Source of the DNA: Neoceratodus forsteri
Taxonomy: Eukaryota > Chordata > Ceratodontiformes > Ceratodontidae
Reading direction: 5' to 3'
DNA: 64,000 nucleotides
NCBI GenBank assembly: GCA_016271365.2
Contig: JADMNL010000028.1
Span: forward strand, 58,360,001-58,424,000
Shown here in pieces: positions 11,098 to 21,657 of the stretch (positions are counted from its first letter, which is position 1; every line of letters starts with the position of its first letter). A model generated the notes under the pieces. It was not told where the DNA came from, searched no databases, and saw only the letters and a list, made by a program, of their open reading frames with translations. Position numbers and translations under genes: made by a program.

Positions 11098-11710
11098 GAC
11101 TTCAAGCCCAGTGGTGCAGGGGGCTGAGGCATTTAGCACCCTACCTCACCCACGCCGGTGACCCAAGTTCGGGAATGAGCGCAAGCCACCAGTGGTCAGC
11201 AGAGGAGAGGGCTGAGAGTAGGAGCGGGTGACCAGCAGGTAGCTCTCCGCTCCTGGATTGGGGAGGCTGGTCTTCCTGGCGCATGGCTTCCACCAAGTAG
11301 AAGCTTGGTGGTAGTGCCACGCAAATGGGGGGACCAGGTGCTAGGCCAGGGTTGGTGGAGTGGGGACGTTGGTCCTGACATGCACACGTGTGTGCTTCTG
11401 AGTTGCTGAGGCCCCAGGCAGATTAAGGGGAGAAGAACTTGGAGGGAAAAGGACGGGCACGGCAAGGGCGCATGTCGTCTGCTGGCCACACCTCCACCTG
11501 CCACGTCACCAGGAGAAGCAGGAGCAGGGAAACTAGATTATGAGCATCGAGCGGGTGGATCAGCCCTCCTTCTCCTAACTCCCCCATGGGGGGGCAAAGC
11601 CACCGGGAATCCTGGGGAGACACTGGATGGTGGAGGGGTGGTGCCAGCCGGCAGAAGGAACCCTCCCTTGCCATGGCCCTGGAGGATAAACAGAATATAG
11701 AAAAAAATGG
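11098..11710 (+). mobile_element. Possible tRNA-headed SINE
   Basis: The segment begins 'agcccagtggtgcaggggg' and reaches 'gacccaagttcgggaatg' about 60 bp later. This resembles a tRNA A box and B box pair, and it parallels the head of the better-defined SINE at 50882-51258. A homopolymer A run just before it and another A run near 11700 may be tails. I could not see a convincing target duplication. Confidence 0.4.
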
Positions 11711-12775
11711 CTTCATAGCCTTTTAAAGGAAAGACAGCTGTTTACATTAATGCTGAAGCTGCATTTCTTTAGGAAGGATAAATGCAGTTTCGTAGCATCT
11801 GAAACATGTAAACAAATGCCTCAGTCAATTTAAATTCCCTTTCACGACTAACCCCGAAATGGCTGCCAACATGCAACGTGATGCCATCAATGAAGAGACC
11901 CCTTCAGCCGCTCTTCAGAAAGGAAACACACATCTACAGTACATACTGTAAGACTGTCATGTAATAATGTGTGCTACTTTCATGAAAATATTAAAAATCA
12001 TCACTTAACCTGTGAATTGTTTACATCAATACATTGGTTATGTGATGATTTTGAACATTTTGAAATAAAAATTGTGTAAAACAAAATGCCTCTGTTTCTG
12101 TGTGTGTTGACTGCAGAATGGCTTGCCCTGCATCTTCCCACCCCCTATTGTTCCTCCTTCCTCTTACAACGATCGTGGTCAAATGTCAAAGTCATAACTT
12201 AGCTTGTGTATTATTACTGGTATTACACAAGTTAGGAGTTTCATAATTGTTTAATTAAAATCACAATAAATCTGCACATGATAAACATGTAAACAGCTGT
12301 AGATTCATCGGAGTATTGTATTTTACTGCGTGCACAATGAGGACAGGTTCAACAATTCAGTAACCCACCCCCCCCCCATTTCCACCCAGATTTACTGCTA
12401 TCACACACCAACCCATCCAGCATTGCCAGTTGAATAAATAGTCAATTAAATCTCTGTTCTGAAAGAAATACTATCCAAATTGTGATCTGAGAATTTTCTG
12501 TGCCGGGCCAGCTGTGTCTACCTGCCTCTAGTCTCACTCCCCATACGGCCCGCTAAATAGCAAACACTGACAGCCTCCTACAATTACAATCACACCTTCC
12601 CACAAGGGAATAGGTCTGTATAAATCAGACTCCTGATTTTCCCAGCCGACTTTCTTTTTTCCCAAGGCAGCTCCAGCAGTCACTCTTGGATACGCTGTTT
12701 ACCTGTCCCGCTGTCCCACTATCTGTTTTGTGTCTGCTGACCTGTTTGACTTGTTATCTCCTGGTTCCCATAAAA

Positions 12776-13012
12776 AGTGATAATTAAATACTTGCTGGGG
12801 GACAAATGTCTATAAAGCAGCAGTGTGACTGTCCACCAAGGAGCAGCATCTCTGCTATGGGTCTTACACAGCACTGCAGAAACCAGAGAGAGAGAGAGAG
12901 TATCACCGTTCTTTTATAAGGCTTCCAGATCTTCACGAGACCACAATCTTTGGGGGACACTACTGCTTTATAGACACATTTCCCCCAGCAAGTATTTAAT
13001 TATTTATTTTCA
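12776..13012. repeat. Smaller inverted repeat nested in the foldback centre
   Basis: Bases 12781-12828 ('taattaaatacttgctgggg' onward) are the inverted complement of about 12958-13005 ('actgctttatagacacattt' onward). Arms are about 50 bp, separated by about 130 bp that includes a (GA)n run near 12887-12900. It may be a small MITE that landed in the loop of the larger foldback. Confidence 0.7.
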
Positions 13013-13122
13013 TAGGAAAGAGAAGATAACGGGAGTTAGGCAGGCGAGCAGATGCAAGATAGATATTGGGACAGGGTGGGCCATATAAGTAATGTATTCC
13101 AGTGACTGCAGGAGATGCCCCT

Positions 13123-13304
13123 TTTTTTACCAGGAGAGACACACTAAGTTGAAAGCTTGTTTACAGGTGCAACCTCTGGAGCACAAGGAAGTCAAGTGAC
13201 TTGCTCAGGGTCACACAGTATGCAAGTGGAAGCCATGGGATTCAAACCCAGGTCTCCAGGTTTGCAGCTCAGAGCCTTAAACCACTGCGCCATACTGCCT
13301 CGCT
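13123..13304 (-). mobile_element. MIR-like SINE
   Basis: The reverse complement reads a tRNA-like head with 'ggtttaaggctctgagctg' and a B box 'gggtttgaatccca'. A core follows with 'gtgtgaccctgagcaagtca'. A tail leads to 'ctggtaaa'. The same consensus is present at 14034-14235, 26287-26410 and 54178-54355. The core resembles that of MIR/CORE-SINEs. Confidence 0.75.
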
Positions 13305-14033
13305 CCCAGGATTTTAATCACGCACTGATCTGCCTTGAAAACAAGGAAGCCGGCTGGCAAAATCAGGAGTTTAGTTTAAACTATCCTACTTCCTTATGGG
13401 ATGGTGTGATTTGGACTGTAGCAGGCTGTCAGTGTTTTATATTTAGTAGGCCATATAGAGAGTGAGACTAGAGACATGTAGACACCACTGGCCCAGCACA
13501 CAGAAATTCTCAGATCACGGTTTGGATAGTATTTCTTTCAAAACTGAGATTGTTATGACTATTCATTCAACAGGTATTGCTGGCTGGGGTGGTATGATGG
13601 CTGTAACTCTGGGAGGGAATGGGGGGATTTACTGTGTTTTTGAACTCGCCGTCATTGTGCACACAGTAAAATACAGTACTCTGATGGATCGGCAGCTATT
13701 CGCATTTTAATCATGCGCTGATCCCCTGCTGATTTTTATAAAATAATCTATGGAACCCACAACTTACATATTACTAATAATAATACATAAATTATGACTC
13801 TGACATCTGACCACAATCATTGTAAGGGGAAGGAGGAAAAATAGGAGGGCAGGCAGATACAGGGCATGGCACTCGGCAGTCAACACACATAGAAACTGAG
13901 ACAAAGGCATTTTGTTTTACACAATTTTTATTTCAAAATGTTAAAAGTCATCACATAACTAATGTACTGATGTAAATAATACACAGGTGAAGTGATCATT
14001 TTTTACGTCTGTTAACTGCCATTTACATTTGGG

Positions 14034-14235
14034 AAGGCAGTATATGGAAGTGGTTTAAGGCTCTGAGCTGCAAATCTGGTGACATTCAGCAGACCAGACC
14101 TGGGTTTGAATCCCACAGCTTCCACTTGCATACTGTGTGACCCTGAGCAAGTCACTTAACTTCTCTGTGCTCCCAGGTCGTTCTTGTAAAAAAAGCTTTC
14201 AGCTTATTGTGCTACTCCTGGTTAAACAACTAAGA
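14034..14235 (+). mobile_element. MIR-like SINE
   Basis: Head 'gtggtttaaggctctgagc', B box 'gggtttgaatccca', core 'gtgtgaccctgagcaagtca', and tail 'gtgctactcctggttaaac'. It lies within the 1.5-kb insertion that splits the right arm of the foldback element. Confidence 0.8.
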
Positions 14236-15544
14236 ATAAACATATATTTTCATCAAGTAGCACACAATACATGATAGTTTTAGAGTACGTAGACTTGTGT
14301 TTCCTTTCTAAAGAGAATAAATTAAAGAAATATAAGCAATAAGCACATCTTAACACAAGGTAAGCAAATGGATCATAAATCAAGCACAAACAAGGAGAAA
14401 AAGGATTACTATTGTTGATACGCTAAGAGAATAAAAGTATATAATTAAACAACCAGACGTGATCTAATATGATACAGAAAAAAAACGAGAATAGAAAAAT
14501 GACACCTAGAATAATAAATAAGTGTGTATTACAAGGCAGGAAGACCATCAAGAGGTTCCCAAAGTCCCCAAAACTTTGAGATGGTTTTACTGCCTTGAAA
14601 TATGCTCTTACTGATCTATTATTTTTTGTACTATATGGATCCAATTTGAAATTCTGTGGCTCTTTTTTTTTCTTCTTCTACATGCTGTGAGACGGGCCAG
14701 ATGGCCGATCGCCGCACTGAAGATGCGGTCACTCCTGGCCGACTGCCGCACTGAAGAGTTCAGTCACTCGCCCCCCCTTGTCTGTTAACTGCCCATTTAC
14801 GTTTGGTAGGCAGTCCTACCTTTTCATTTTCTGAGCCTTCAGCAAACGCAGGATCAACCAGATAATCAGTTAAATGTGTAACAAAAAAAAAAGGCGAGGA
14901 AATGAAGGGCACAAATTAATCTTGCAAAGCAAGAGTAAACAGCCATGTTTTTTAAATTGTTCTGCCTGCCCACAGAGGAAAAGCTACCAATGGGGATGTA
15001 CACCATCACTTTGTCTGTGCAGGAAGAGACTTGGCACCATGGCAACTGGTTTATGTGGGAGGCAGACTTGTGCATGCGCTATGGTATTTCTGTGATAATT
15101 CCATCATTCAGAGCTCCAAGCAATAGTATTACAGGCTCTGAACAATAGTATTATCGCTCAGCAATGATGATATTATCACTTTTGGAGTAATACTATTAAA
15201 AGTTTTTTTTTTGTATGCTTTAGTAACGTATTATTTTTATGTATCCATACATTACAAAACAATAAACAAGTTTACTACTTGTATAGAACGAATTCTCCTG
15301 AATTACTTTAAACTAACAGAAAAAGAAGGAACTATTAGAAAAGCAAAGAAAAAGAAAGGAAGAAAGAAAAAGAAATAAATACATAAACGCAAAACACGCG
15401 GACAATGAAATGCAGACCCATGCTTTGAACTAAATAAGAATTAAAGTGCAAAACAGTATTCTTTGTTACAGGCTTCTTTATAATGAAACTCAAAGATATT
15501 ATTATTAAATATAAAAAATATTTAGAGAACAAATAGGGCTGACA
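14236..15544. other. Rest of the insertion in the foldback right arm
   Basis: A/T-rich sequence without recognised proteins. The motif 'gtctgttaactgcc' followed by 'atttac' and 'aggcagt' occurs both at 14008-14044 and 14777-14815. That suggests a duplication or the edges of a separate insertion. Short direct repeats around 'ccgcactgaaga' (14713 and 14746) are also present. No coding sequence is supported. Confidence 0.5.
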
Positions 15545-15773
15545 TCGACAATTTAAACTCTCATTAACGACATCACGTTGCACGTCAGCAGCCATTTCAG
15601 GGACAGTCAGGAAGGGAAATCTGGATCAATGAAGGCATTTGTTTACATTTTTCAAATGCTACAAAACTGCATTTATTCTGATTAAATAAATGCAGTTTCA
15701 GCAATAATGTAAACAACTGACTTCCCAAAAGCTACTTATGTTCTTGCTACTACTGGTCGTCCCCTACTTATAA

Positions 15774-16015
15774 TGATCTATGTATTATTGTTCACAGCAG
15801 TGTACGTCATGCCCTAGTTCACTGTGTTAACAAATCCTACTGCAACCTAGTTGCTGTCTTATTTTACTGTCTAAATGACCTGAGCGTGTTATTCACTTTG
15901 CAATGACCTATGAATTATTGCTCATGATAATGTACCTCATGACCAAGCTCACTGAGTTGACAAACCCTCTACTGTAACCTAGTCGCTGTCTTACTTATTA
16001 CTGTCTAAATGACCT
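15774..16015. repeat. Two-unit tandem repeat of about 126 bp
   Basis: Both units contain 'attattg', 'tcac', 'aatgtac' or 'agtgtac' followed by 'tcatg', 'caacctagt' or 'taacctagt', and 'ctgtctaaatgacctg'. The second unit repeats the order of the first from about 15900. A third partial unit ('actgtctaaataacctg') follows at about 16036. Confidence 0.7.
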
Positions 16016-16139
16016 GTGTTTCATATTATATTTATTACTGTCTAAATAACCTGCATTTCATATACACTGTACTTGTTCACCTTGTATACAGCGTTGCATC
16101 GTCTATTTCTTTATGTACTTGTCATATATATCTATATTT

Positions 16140-16195
16140 AATCCAGGTCGCCCCTGAAAAAGGGATGGGGCCTGCCCAGTTAACAAAATGAAATA
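16140..16195 (+). mobile_element. Retroelement 3' tail
   Basis: The sequence 'cgcccctgaaaaagggatgg' then 'cagttaacaaaatgaaat' closely parallels the end of the V-SINE-like copy at 23140-23215 ('gtgcctgaaaataggcagg' then 'cggtcaacaaaaacgaaat'). A shared 3' tail between a SINE and its partner LINE is common, so this is probably a 3' end of the same tail family. Confidence 0.5.
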
Positions 16196-16197
16196 CA

Positions 16198-16228
16198 TTA
16201 TAGGGGTGCGGTTGCACCCCTATAGTTA
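16198..16228. repeat. Short perfect palindrome
   Basis: TATAGGGGTGC, GGTT, GCACCCCTATA: two 11-bp arms around a 4-base loop. It marks the left edge of the diverged-repeat zone and may be a transposon end. Confidence 0.75.
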
Positions 16229-16429
16229 GGGTTTAACAGTCACTTTTATGTTAAACTGAAAATTTTGCACTTTAATAACTTAACAGCCATTCAACCAATT
16301 TGCAATAACTTTTGCAGTGCCATCAGGGACCAAAGATCCCTGGATGTGGCAAGTTTCGTTCTGGTTGCATGCGTGGGTGCGGAGATATGGAGTGTCAAAA
16401 AATATAAAAATGACTATGTTTTGTCAAAT

Positions 16430-17360
16430 TCTTTGTCACCAAATTTCTCACAAACGGCTTGGACGTTTGGTCTGAAATTTTTAGGGTATATAGGTCTTGG
16501 GTCACAGATGTGCCTTCTGAAGGTTTGGTGAAAAAATATTAATCCGTTGCAAAGTTAGTAAATTTCAAAGTTTCCCATTATTTCCTATGGGAAAATTTAG
16601 ATGCGAGTATCGAAATAGGATTCTTGATCGTGATTGCAGAATCCTGGTTAACAAAAGCGAAATCCTAGTTCGTACTGCCACCATTTTGTTTTTAGTTAGC
16701 AAGGCAAACAAACGTAAATTTCTTTAAAAATACTGGCCTTTGATGAACACCAACAGTTGTGTTTACCTAACTGGGACCCAAGGAATTGGATTCTGGGGTC
16801 AATTTTTTTAAACCATGTCCAGAAATGTATTTATTTTATCTGCGGAATTCTTTTTCTGCAAATCGTGGAAATCTTTTACCGCAAAAGAGGATCCTTTTTT
16901 TACAAATTGCGGAAAAGGATTCTGTTTTACCGTGAAACAGGATCCTTTTTTGCAATTTGCAAAAAAAATGATTTTTTATATACTGTACCTGTTTCTTTGT
17001 CACTTCATAGCAAAGAAATGGTTTGGAACTTTGGGGTGAAATTTTCAGGGTACAAAGGCCTTGTCTCATAGATGTGCCTTTTGCTGGTTTGGTGAAAATA
17101 CAATACGTTGCTCTGGAGTTCTGCAGCTTTAAATTTTCCTTTATTTCCCATAGGATTACATTGTAATGGGAGGTACACACAGTTGTTTCTTTGTCACTGC
17201 GCTGTGAACAAATGGTTTGCAATTTTATTCTGAAATTTTCAGGGTACAAAGGGCTTGCACCACGGATGTGCCTTTTGCATGTTTTGTGAAAATATATTAC
17301 TTTTCTGTCTGCTTACACAGGTTTGCACATTTTCCTGTGTTTCTATAGGATGACATGGCA
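16430..17360 (+). repeat. Three diverged copies of a block of about 180 bp
   Basis: Copies at about 16430-16605, 16985-17165 and 17175-17360 share an order of short motifs. These are 'ttctttgtcac', 'tgaaattttcagggta', 'gatgtgcctt', 'ggtttggtgaaaa', and then a 'tttcc...tat' block. Between copies 1 and 2 lies a run with 'aggatcctttttt' twice (about 16888 and 16940). No protein is encoded. This may be internal structure of one non-autonomous element ending in the palindrome at 17805-18178. Confidence 0.65.
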
Positions 17361-17464
17361 ATGTCAGGTGTTTCTTTGGGTCTGTACAATACAGGATCAG
17401 AGCGCACGGCCCAGAGGGCCCTGCATTCCCACAGGTAAGCAAGATTAGCACTACACTATCTCAA

Positions 17465-17770
17465 AAATTATGCATGGATGGGAGGGCCCTGTGCTTCCAC
17501 ATGCAAATATGGATATCGTGAAAAACGATGGATGGCAACATGCAGTCCCAAATGCAAATATGAAAACCATTATGGAGTGATGGCAGTGTAGGGCTTATGG
17601 ATGGATGGCAGCGCAGGGCTCCCACACACAAATACGCATAGCATTATGGAGTGACTGGAGCACAGGGCTCCCCCGAGGGCTCCATGCTCCCACATGGAAA
17701 CAAGGATACAATTATAATCTGTCAAGACGTATCAAGGGTTGGGAGCGCAGGGCCCGGAGCACAAGCAAAT
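17465..17770 (+). repeat. Imperfect tandem repeats of about 75 bp
   Basis: Units share 'gatggatgg' or 'gagtgactgg', 'gcagggct' or 'agggcccc', 'cccacatg' or 'cccacaca', and 'caaatat' or 'caaatacg'. Four or more degraded units are visible between the triplicated block and the palindrome. Confidence 0.55.
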
Positions 17771-17804
17771 ATTCCGATGATTATACTGTCTCAAAAAGGA
17801 AGGA

Positions 17805-18178
17805 AATTCTTTGCAAAAAACTTTGTTAATGCATCAGTCAGGGTTCCACCATCAAAAGTTTGGAAATGTGGTGTTAGAGTTTCCAACCCTAACACCCCAT
17901 CCTACCCCCACCCTCCATGGACCAATAGGCGTCAGGGGTGAGCCTTGGGGTTGTCAGCCCTAATGCTCACCCCATTCTCCTATACCGACCCATCTCATCT
18001 TCCTTACACATGGAATGGAGTGAGCACTAGGACTAGCCCCAAGGCACACCCTCAACACCTGTTGGTTCGTGGAGTGTGGGGTGTGGTGTTAGGGTTGGAA
18101 ACCCTAACACCATATTTCCAAACTTTTGATGGTTGAACCCTAACTGATGTATTAAAGTTTTTTTTGCAAAGAATAAAT
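17805..18178. repeat. 370-bp near-perfect palindrome (foldback MITE)
   Basis: The left arm (17805-17985) and right arm (about 18005-18178) are inverted complements almost end to end. Matches include 'attctttgcaaa', 'gcatcagtcagggttccacc' with its right-arm partner, 'atcaaaagtttggaaat', 'tttccaaccctaacacc', 'gccttgggg' and 'gctcac'. The spacer is about 20 bp around 'ctataccgacccatc'. No ORF. The structure would form a long hairpin. It is probably a non-autonomous DNA transposon. Confidence 0.9.
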
Positions 18179-19615
18179 AAAAATGGCTATGAAGTTATGA
18201 TATCCAGTGATCTCTCTTTTTATTCTATTAAGTTGTGGCATCTAATTTGTGTTAGGATTAGGAGGAAAGGTTAGTTAAGCTCAGAAGCCTGTACAGTATA
18301 ATGTGGGGTACTGCTGAGGGCACCTCAAAAGTATCTGCTCACTTTTCAAATATATATTCCCTCTTAAATAATTGCATATGTTGGCCCTAAAATCACATGT
18401 AATCAAAAGCTGCAAAATAAAGTAACTTAACCTAAAAACAGAAAAAATAAGAAAGAAATAGGCACAGCTACACAGAGGAAAACAGAACCACTATTATTTG
18501 CAAGACCCAACCATCTGGAAAGTACTATAATTATACCTAAAAATATGCTCAGAAAGTTTCAATTTGTAAGTGAATGCTCGGGGTAGAGAAAACCATCTAA
18601 GACACCCCAATACCTAAAAATATGCACAGAAAGTTTGACTTTGTGGGCCAAGTGCTTGAGGTGCCGAAAGCCATTTTCCTAATCAACATCTGGAGGAATA
18701 TGAGAAACATTATGTCATTTCATTTGCAGCGACTTTTTCAATTTACTTAAGCTCCTTACCAAGGGGAATGACAGTCATTTGTCCATCTGCATGACACTGA
18801 ACCTCTCCACTGAAAGGTCAGCCTCTGGTCTGAACACTGCCCGGTGCTTAACTCCCAACCACCCTGTCCCCTGGGGCTGATCCCTTCCCTTACAGTGGGG
18901 CCTTCCCTACAGTGCCTACTGGAAATACAGCCCACAATCCAGTTTGATGGCAGGAGCAGGAGACAGATAGACAGACACCCTGAGAACCTGAGTTACCAAA
19001 CTGGGGAGGTGGTACAATCATTCAACAATAGCGGGGCCTCATTTTTACATTTTCTCCCAAACACAGCCAACACCGAGAGGGCACTGGGACGGGTGTAAGT
19101 GATCCCCCAATCGCATCACTATTGCTGCCACTCTTGGGCAGCACTGTAACAAGGAACTTGCCTCCCTCTCTAGAAGGCAAGATCCAGTGGGAGGCTTCAA
19201 ATCCCCTCCCACTGGCTGGCAACATCCCAAGCTAAGGATGTAAACCCAGAACATCAGCATATCAGGTGACTCCCCAGCCCCTGTGCTATCAATCAATTCA
19301 TTAATCCAATGTATTTTTTTAACTATGTTACAGCACAGTCGAAAGAGTCCTTGACATCATTATATTTTTAGACATATTTCAGCTTTTATTTCATGATGTA
19401 AAATTAGTTATTTTCAAGCAAAGTAATTTTAGCACAACCACAAATTCAACCATTAACTGGGCAAATTCAGTTTAGTACTAAGAAGTTAGCACTATTATGC
19501 ACTGTAATGGAAAAAGTGCCTATATCACTTATTAGCGCAAATTTATTTTAGCAATAATTAATGCTTCAGCAAAAATTTGAGTTTTACAGTACAGTTTTCA
19601 CATTAAGCTTTCCCT
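18179..19615. other. TAF4 intron, little structure
   Basis: Mostly A/T-rich sequence. A short duplication around 'atacctaaaaatatgc' then 'cagaaagttt' occurs at about 18533 and 18609. No exon or known repeat is recognised. Confidence 0.45.
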
Positions 19616-20505
19616 TCTTCATTATAACCAATGCCCTTCCCTGGTAACCCTTGCTTCAGTGCTTCTGTGTTTAGGTTCTTTGTCTTTCAGATTGCCTCTT
19701 ATTTTGGGTTTATACTCCCACTTAAAGCATAACCTATCTAAATCATTACATGGTGGTCTGCATATACTTCCCATGATGCCTTGTATTACTGGTGTATGTG
19801 TGGTTTCATACGTTTTCTGAAACCTGGCTTTTTTGCCAATGCCCTTGCCCAGGTAACCCTTGCCTCAGAGCCTTTGTGCTGAGGTTCTTTGTCTTTGACA
19901 TTGTTTTCCTATTCTGGGATCACCATAACCCAAACCTAAAAGACCATCATACGGCTGGTTCCCCCTTCCTCTGGGGTGAGATACAGATGAGGCACACAGA
20001 TGAGTCCAGAGAAGGATGAAACACATGCCTATGTTTTCTGCCTTAGGCTCTGTAGATTGTGTGAATGCCCATTTGGTACCATACACTCCTGTTAAACACA
20101 GAACCAGTCTAAAATATTTAATGGTAATTTGCATATACTTGACATGATGCTTTGCATTACTTGGGTATGTGTCAGTCTGTATTTCTTTGAAATATGGCTT
20201 TTTTGCCAATTCCCATTCCAGGTAATCCTTGCCTCATTGTTTTTATGCTGAAGTTCTTGGTCTTTTAGACTTCTTCCATATTTTGGGCTCACCATGACCC
20301 AAACCTGAAAGACCAACATAGGGCCGGTTCCCCCTTCCTCTGGGTTAATACGTGGATGATGCACACTGATGAGTCCTGAGAAGGATGAAAGACATGTCTG
20401 TGGCTTCCGTACTCAGCCTTGGTAAACTGTGAGAGGCCATTTGGCACCATACACTCCTTAAAGCAGAACCAGACTAAATTCTTTCCTGATGATCTGCATT
20501 ATCAG
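19616..20505 (+). repeat. Tandem repeat with 370-bp period, about 2.4 copies
   Basis: The 15-mer 'ggcttttttgccaat' occurs at 19826 and 20196, exactly 370 bp apart. The units continue in step with 'ggtaaycctt', 'ggttctttgtctttgacatt' and its partner, 'gctggttcccccttcctctg' and its partner, 'gaaggatgaaa', and 'taccatacactcct'. A partial unit precedes at 19616-19825. The units are diverged, so this is an old local duplication or satellite remnant. Confidence 0.8.
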
Positions 20506-20650
20506 GTAGACGTAATTTTGTTTTTCATTATAACTATGTACAGTACCATGGAAACTGGATCACTGGCCCCAAGGCTTCATGTGCTCTGGCTACCTGTCTA
20601 CACTGGACATCATAATATTCTGTTAACGACAGGGATCGGTACTGGGTCCT

Positions 20651-20839
20651 GTGCTCTTCAATGTCTTCATAAGTGACACTGCTGAGGAACTGGAGGGGAA
20701 GGTGTGCCTCTTTGTGGATGACACAAAACTCTGCAACAGGGTGGACACCCAGGAGGGGGTGGACAGAATGCAAAGGGATCTGGAGAAACTAGAAGAGTGG
20801 TCTAGGGTGTGGCAGTTGGTTTCCAATGACAAAAAGTGA
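20651..20839 (+). pseudogene. CR1 RT catalytic-box fragment
   Basis: A 62-codon frame carries 'FVDDTKLCNRVDTQEG', the RT catalytic box of CR1 ORF2, followed by 'LEKLEEWSRVWQL'. It matches the same region of the CR1 copies at 36478-36888 and 58646-59518. The frame is closed by a stop soon after. In an intact element this is the polymerase active site for target-primed reverse transcription. Confidence 0.8.
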
Positions 20840-21235
20840 AAAGTCATGCACCTGGGATGGGGAAACCCAGGGGCTGTATATAAGTTGGAGGAAGCAGGTA
20901 CTTCGAGTTACCAAACAAGAGAGGGACCTTGGGGTAATCATATCTGATGATCTTAAGGTGGCCAGGCAGTGCTACAAGGCAGTAGCAATGCTAGTGGGAT
21001 GCTGAGGTGCATAGGGAGGGGGATTTCAAGCAGGAGAAGGGAGGTGGTGTTGCCACTGTATCACTCACTAGTGAGACACTTCCTGGAGTACTGTGTCCAG
21101 TTCTGAAGGCTGCCCCTCCTCAAGGACATTGACAGGGTGGAAGCAGTCCAGAGGAGAGCTACCAAAATGGTGCGATGGGTTGCATGAAAAACCATACTTG
21201 GAGGGGCTGTAAAACCCTAACATGTACTCCCTGGA

Positions 21236-21261
21236 GGAGAGAGAGAGAGAGAGAGAGAGGG
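21236..21261. repeat. (GA)n microsatellite inside CR1
   Basis: About 13 GA units lie at the position where other CR1 copies read '[13 protein letters not shown]'. The tract thus encodes an Arg-Glu run in the element's frame. Confidence 0.9.
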
Positions 21262-21657
21262 GACATGATTGAGACCTATAGGTACCTCACGGGAGTGCAT
21301 AAGGTCCAGGAGAGGACAGGAGTCTCTTTCAGAGGGGGAGGCGCACCAGAACACAGGAGCATGCTATGAAGCTTGTGCTGGGGGAGTTTCAGAGGGATGT
21401 GAGGAAATATTTCTTCATTAGAAGGGGTGATGGATGCCTGGAACAGCCTGCCAGAAGAGGTGGCAGGGACAAAGACAGTGGGGAGCTTAAAGCATGTGTG
21501 AGGCACATGGGCATAACAGGTACAGGAAAGAGAAGGAAGGAAGGGAGGGACACCTGTGACCAAATAGGGTCCAGAGTGTAGAAACAGGCAGGGAAAATAC
21601 AGTAGACTAGATGGGTCTACCAGTCCTTTTCTACTGATACATTCTCTGTTTCTATGT

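Larger units (their letters stand above)
11715..15735. mobile_element. Large foldback element with about 0.95-kb inverted arms
   Basis: The left arm (about 11715-12660) is the inverted complement of two blocks on the right: 13325-14010 (inner arm) and 15545-15735 (outer arm). Anchor matches include 'gaaagaaatactatccaaa' and 'tgatctgagaatt' on the inner arms. On the outer arms 'atgtaaacaaatgcc', 'gaaatggctgcc' and 'tgcaacgtgat' match. The right arm is split at about 14010-15545 by a 1.5-kb insertion that carries a SINE. The centre (12665-13325) has no transposase frame that I recognise. It looks like a non-autonomous foldback or long-TIR DNA transposon. Confidence 0.8.
20620..21657 (+). mobile_element. 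CR1 LINE 3' half
   Basis: The plus-strand translation starts at the RT 'GSVLGPVLFN' region with 'LFNVFISDTAEEL', then 'CLFVDDTKLCNRVD' (VDD in place of the more common ADD). It ends in the ORF2 C-terminus. A (GA)n run at 21236-21261 sits inside the '[11 protein letters not shown]' region. The 3' end reads 'attctctgtttctatg', the typical CR1 terminal octamer pattern. 5'-truncated; several frameshifts. Confidence 0.88.
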
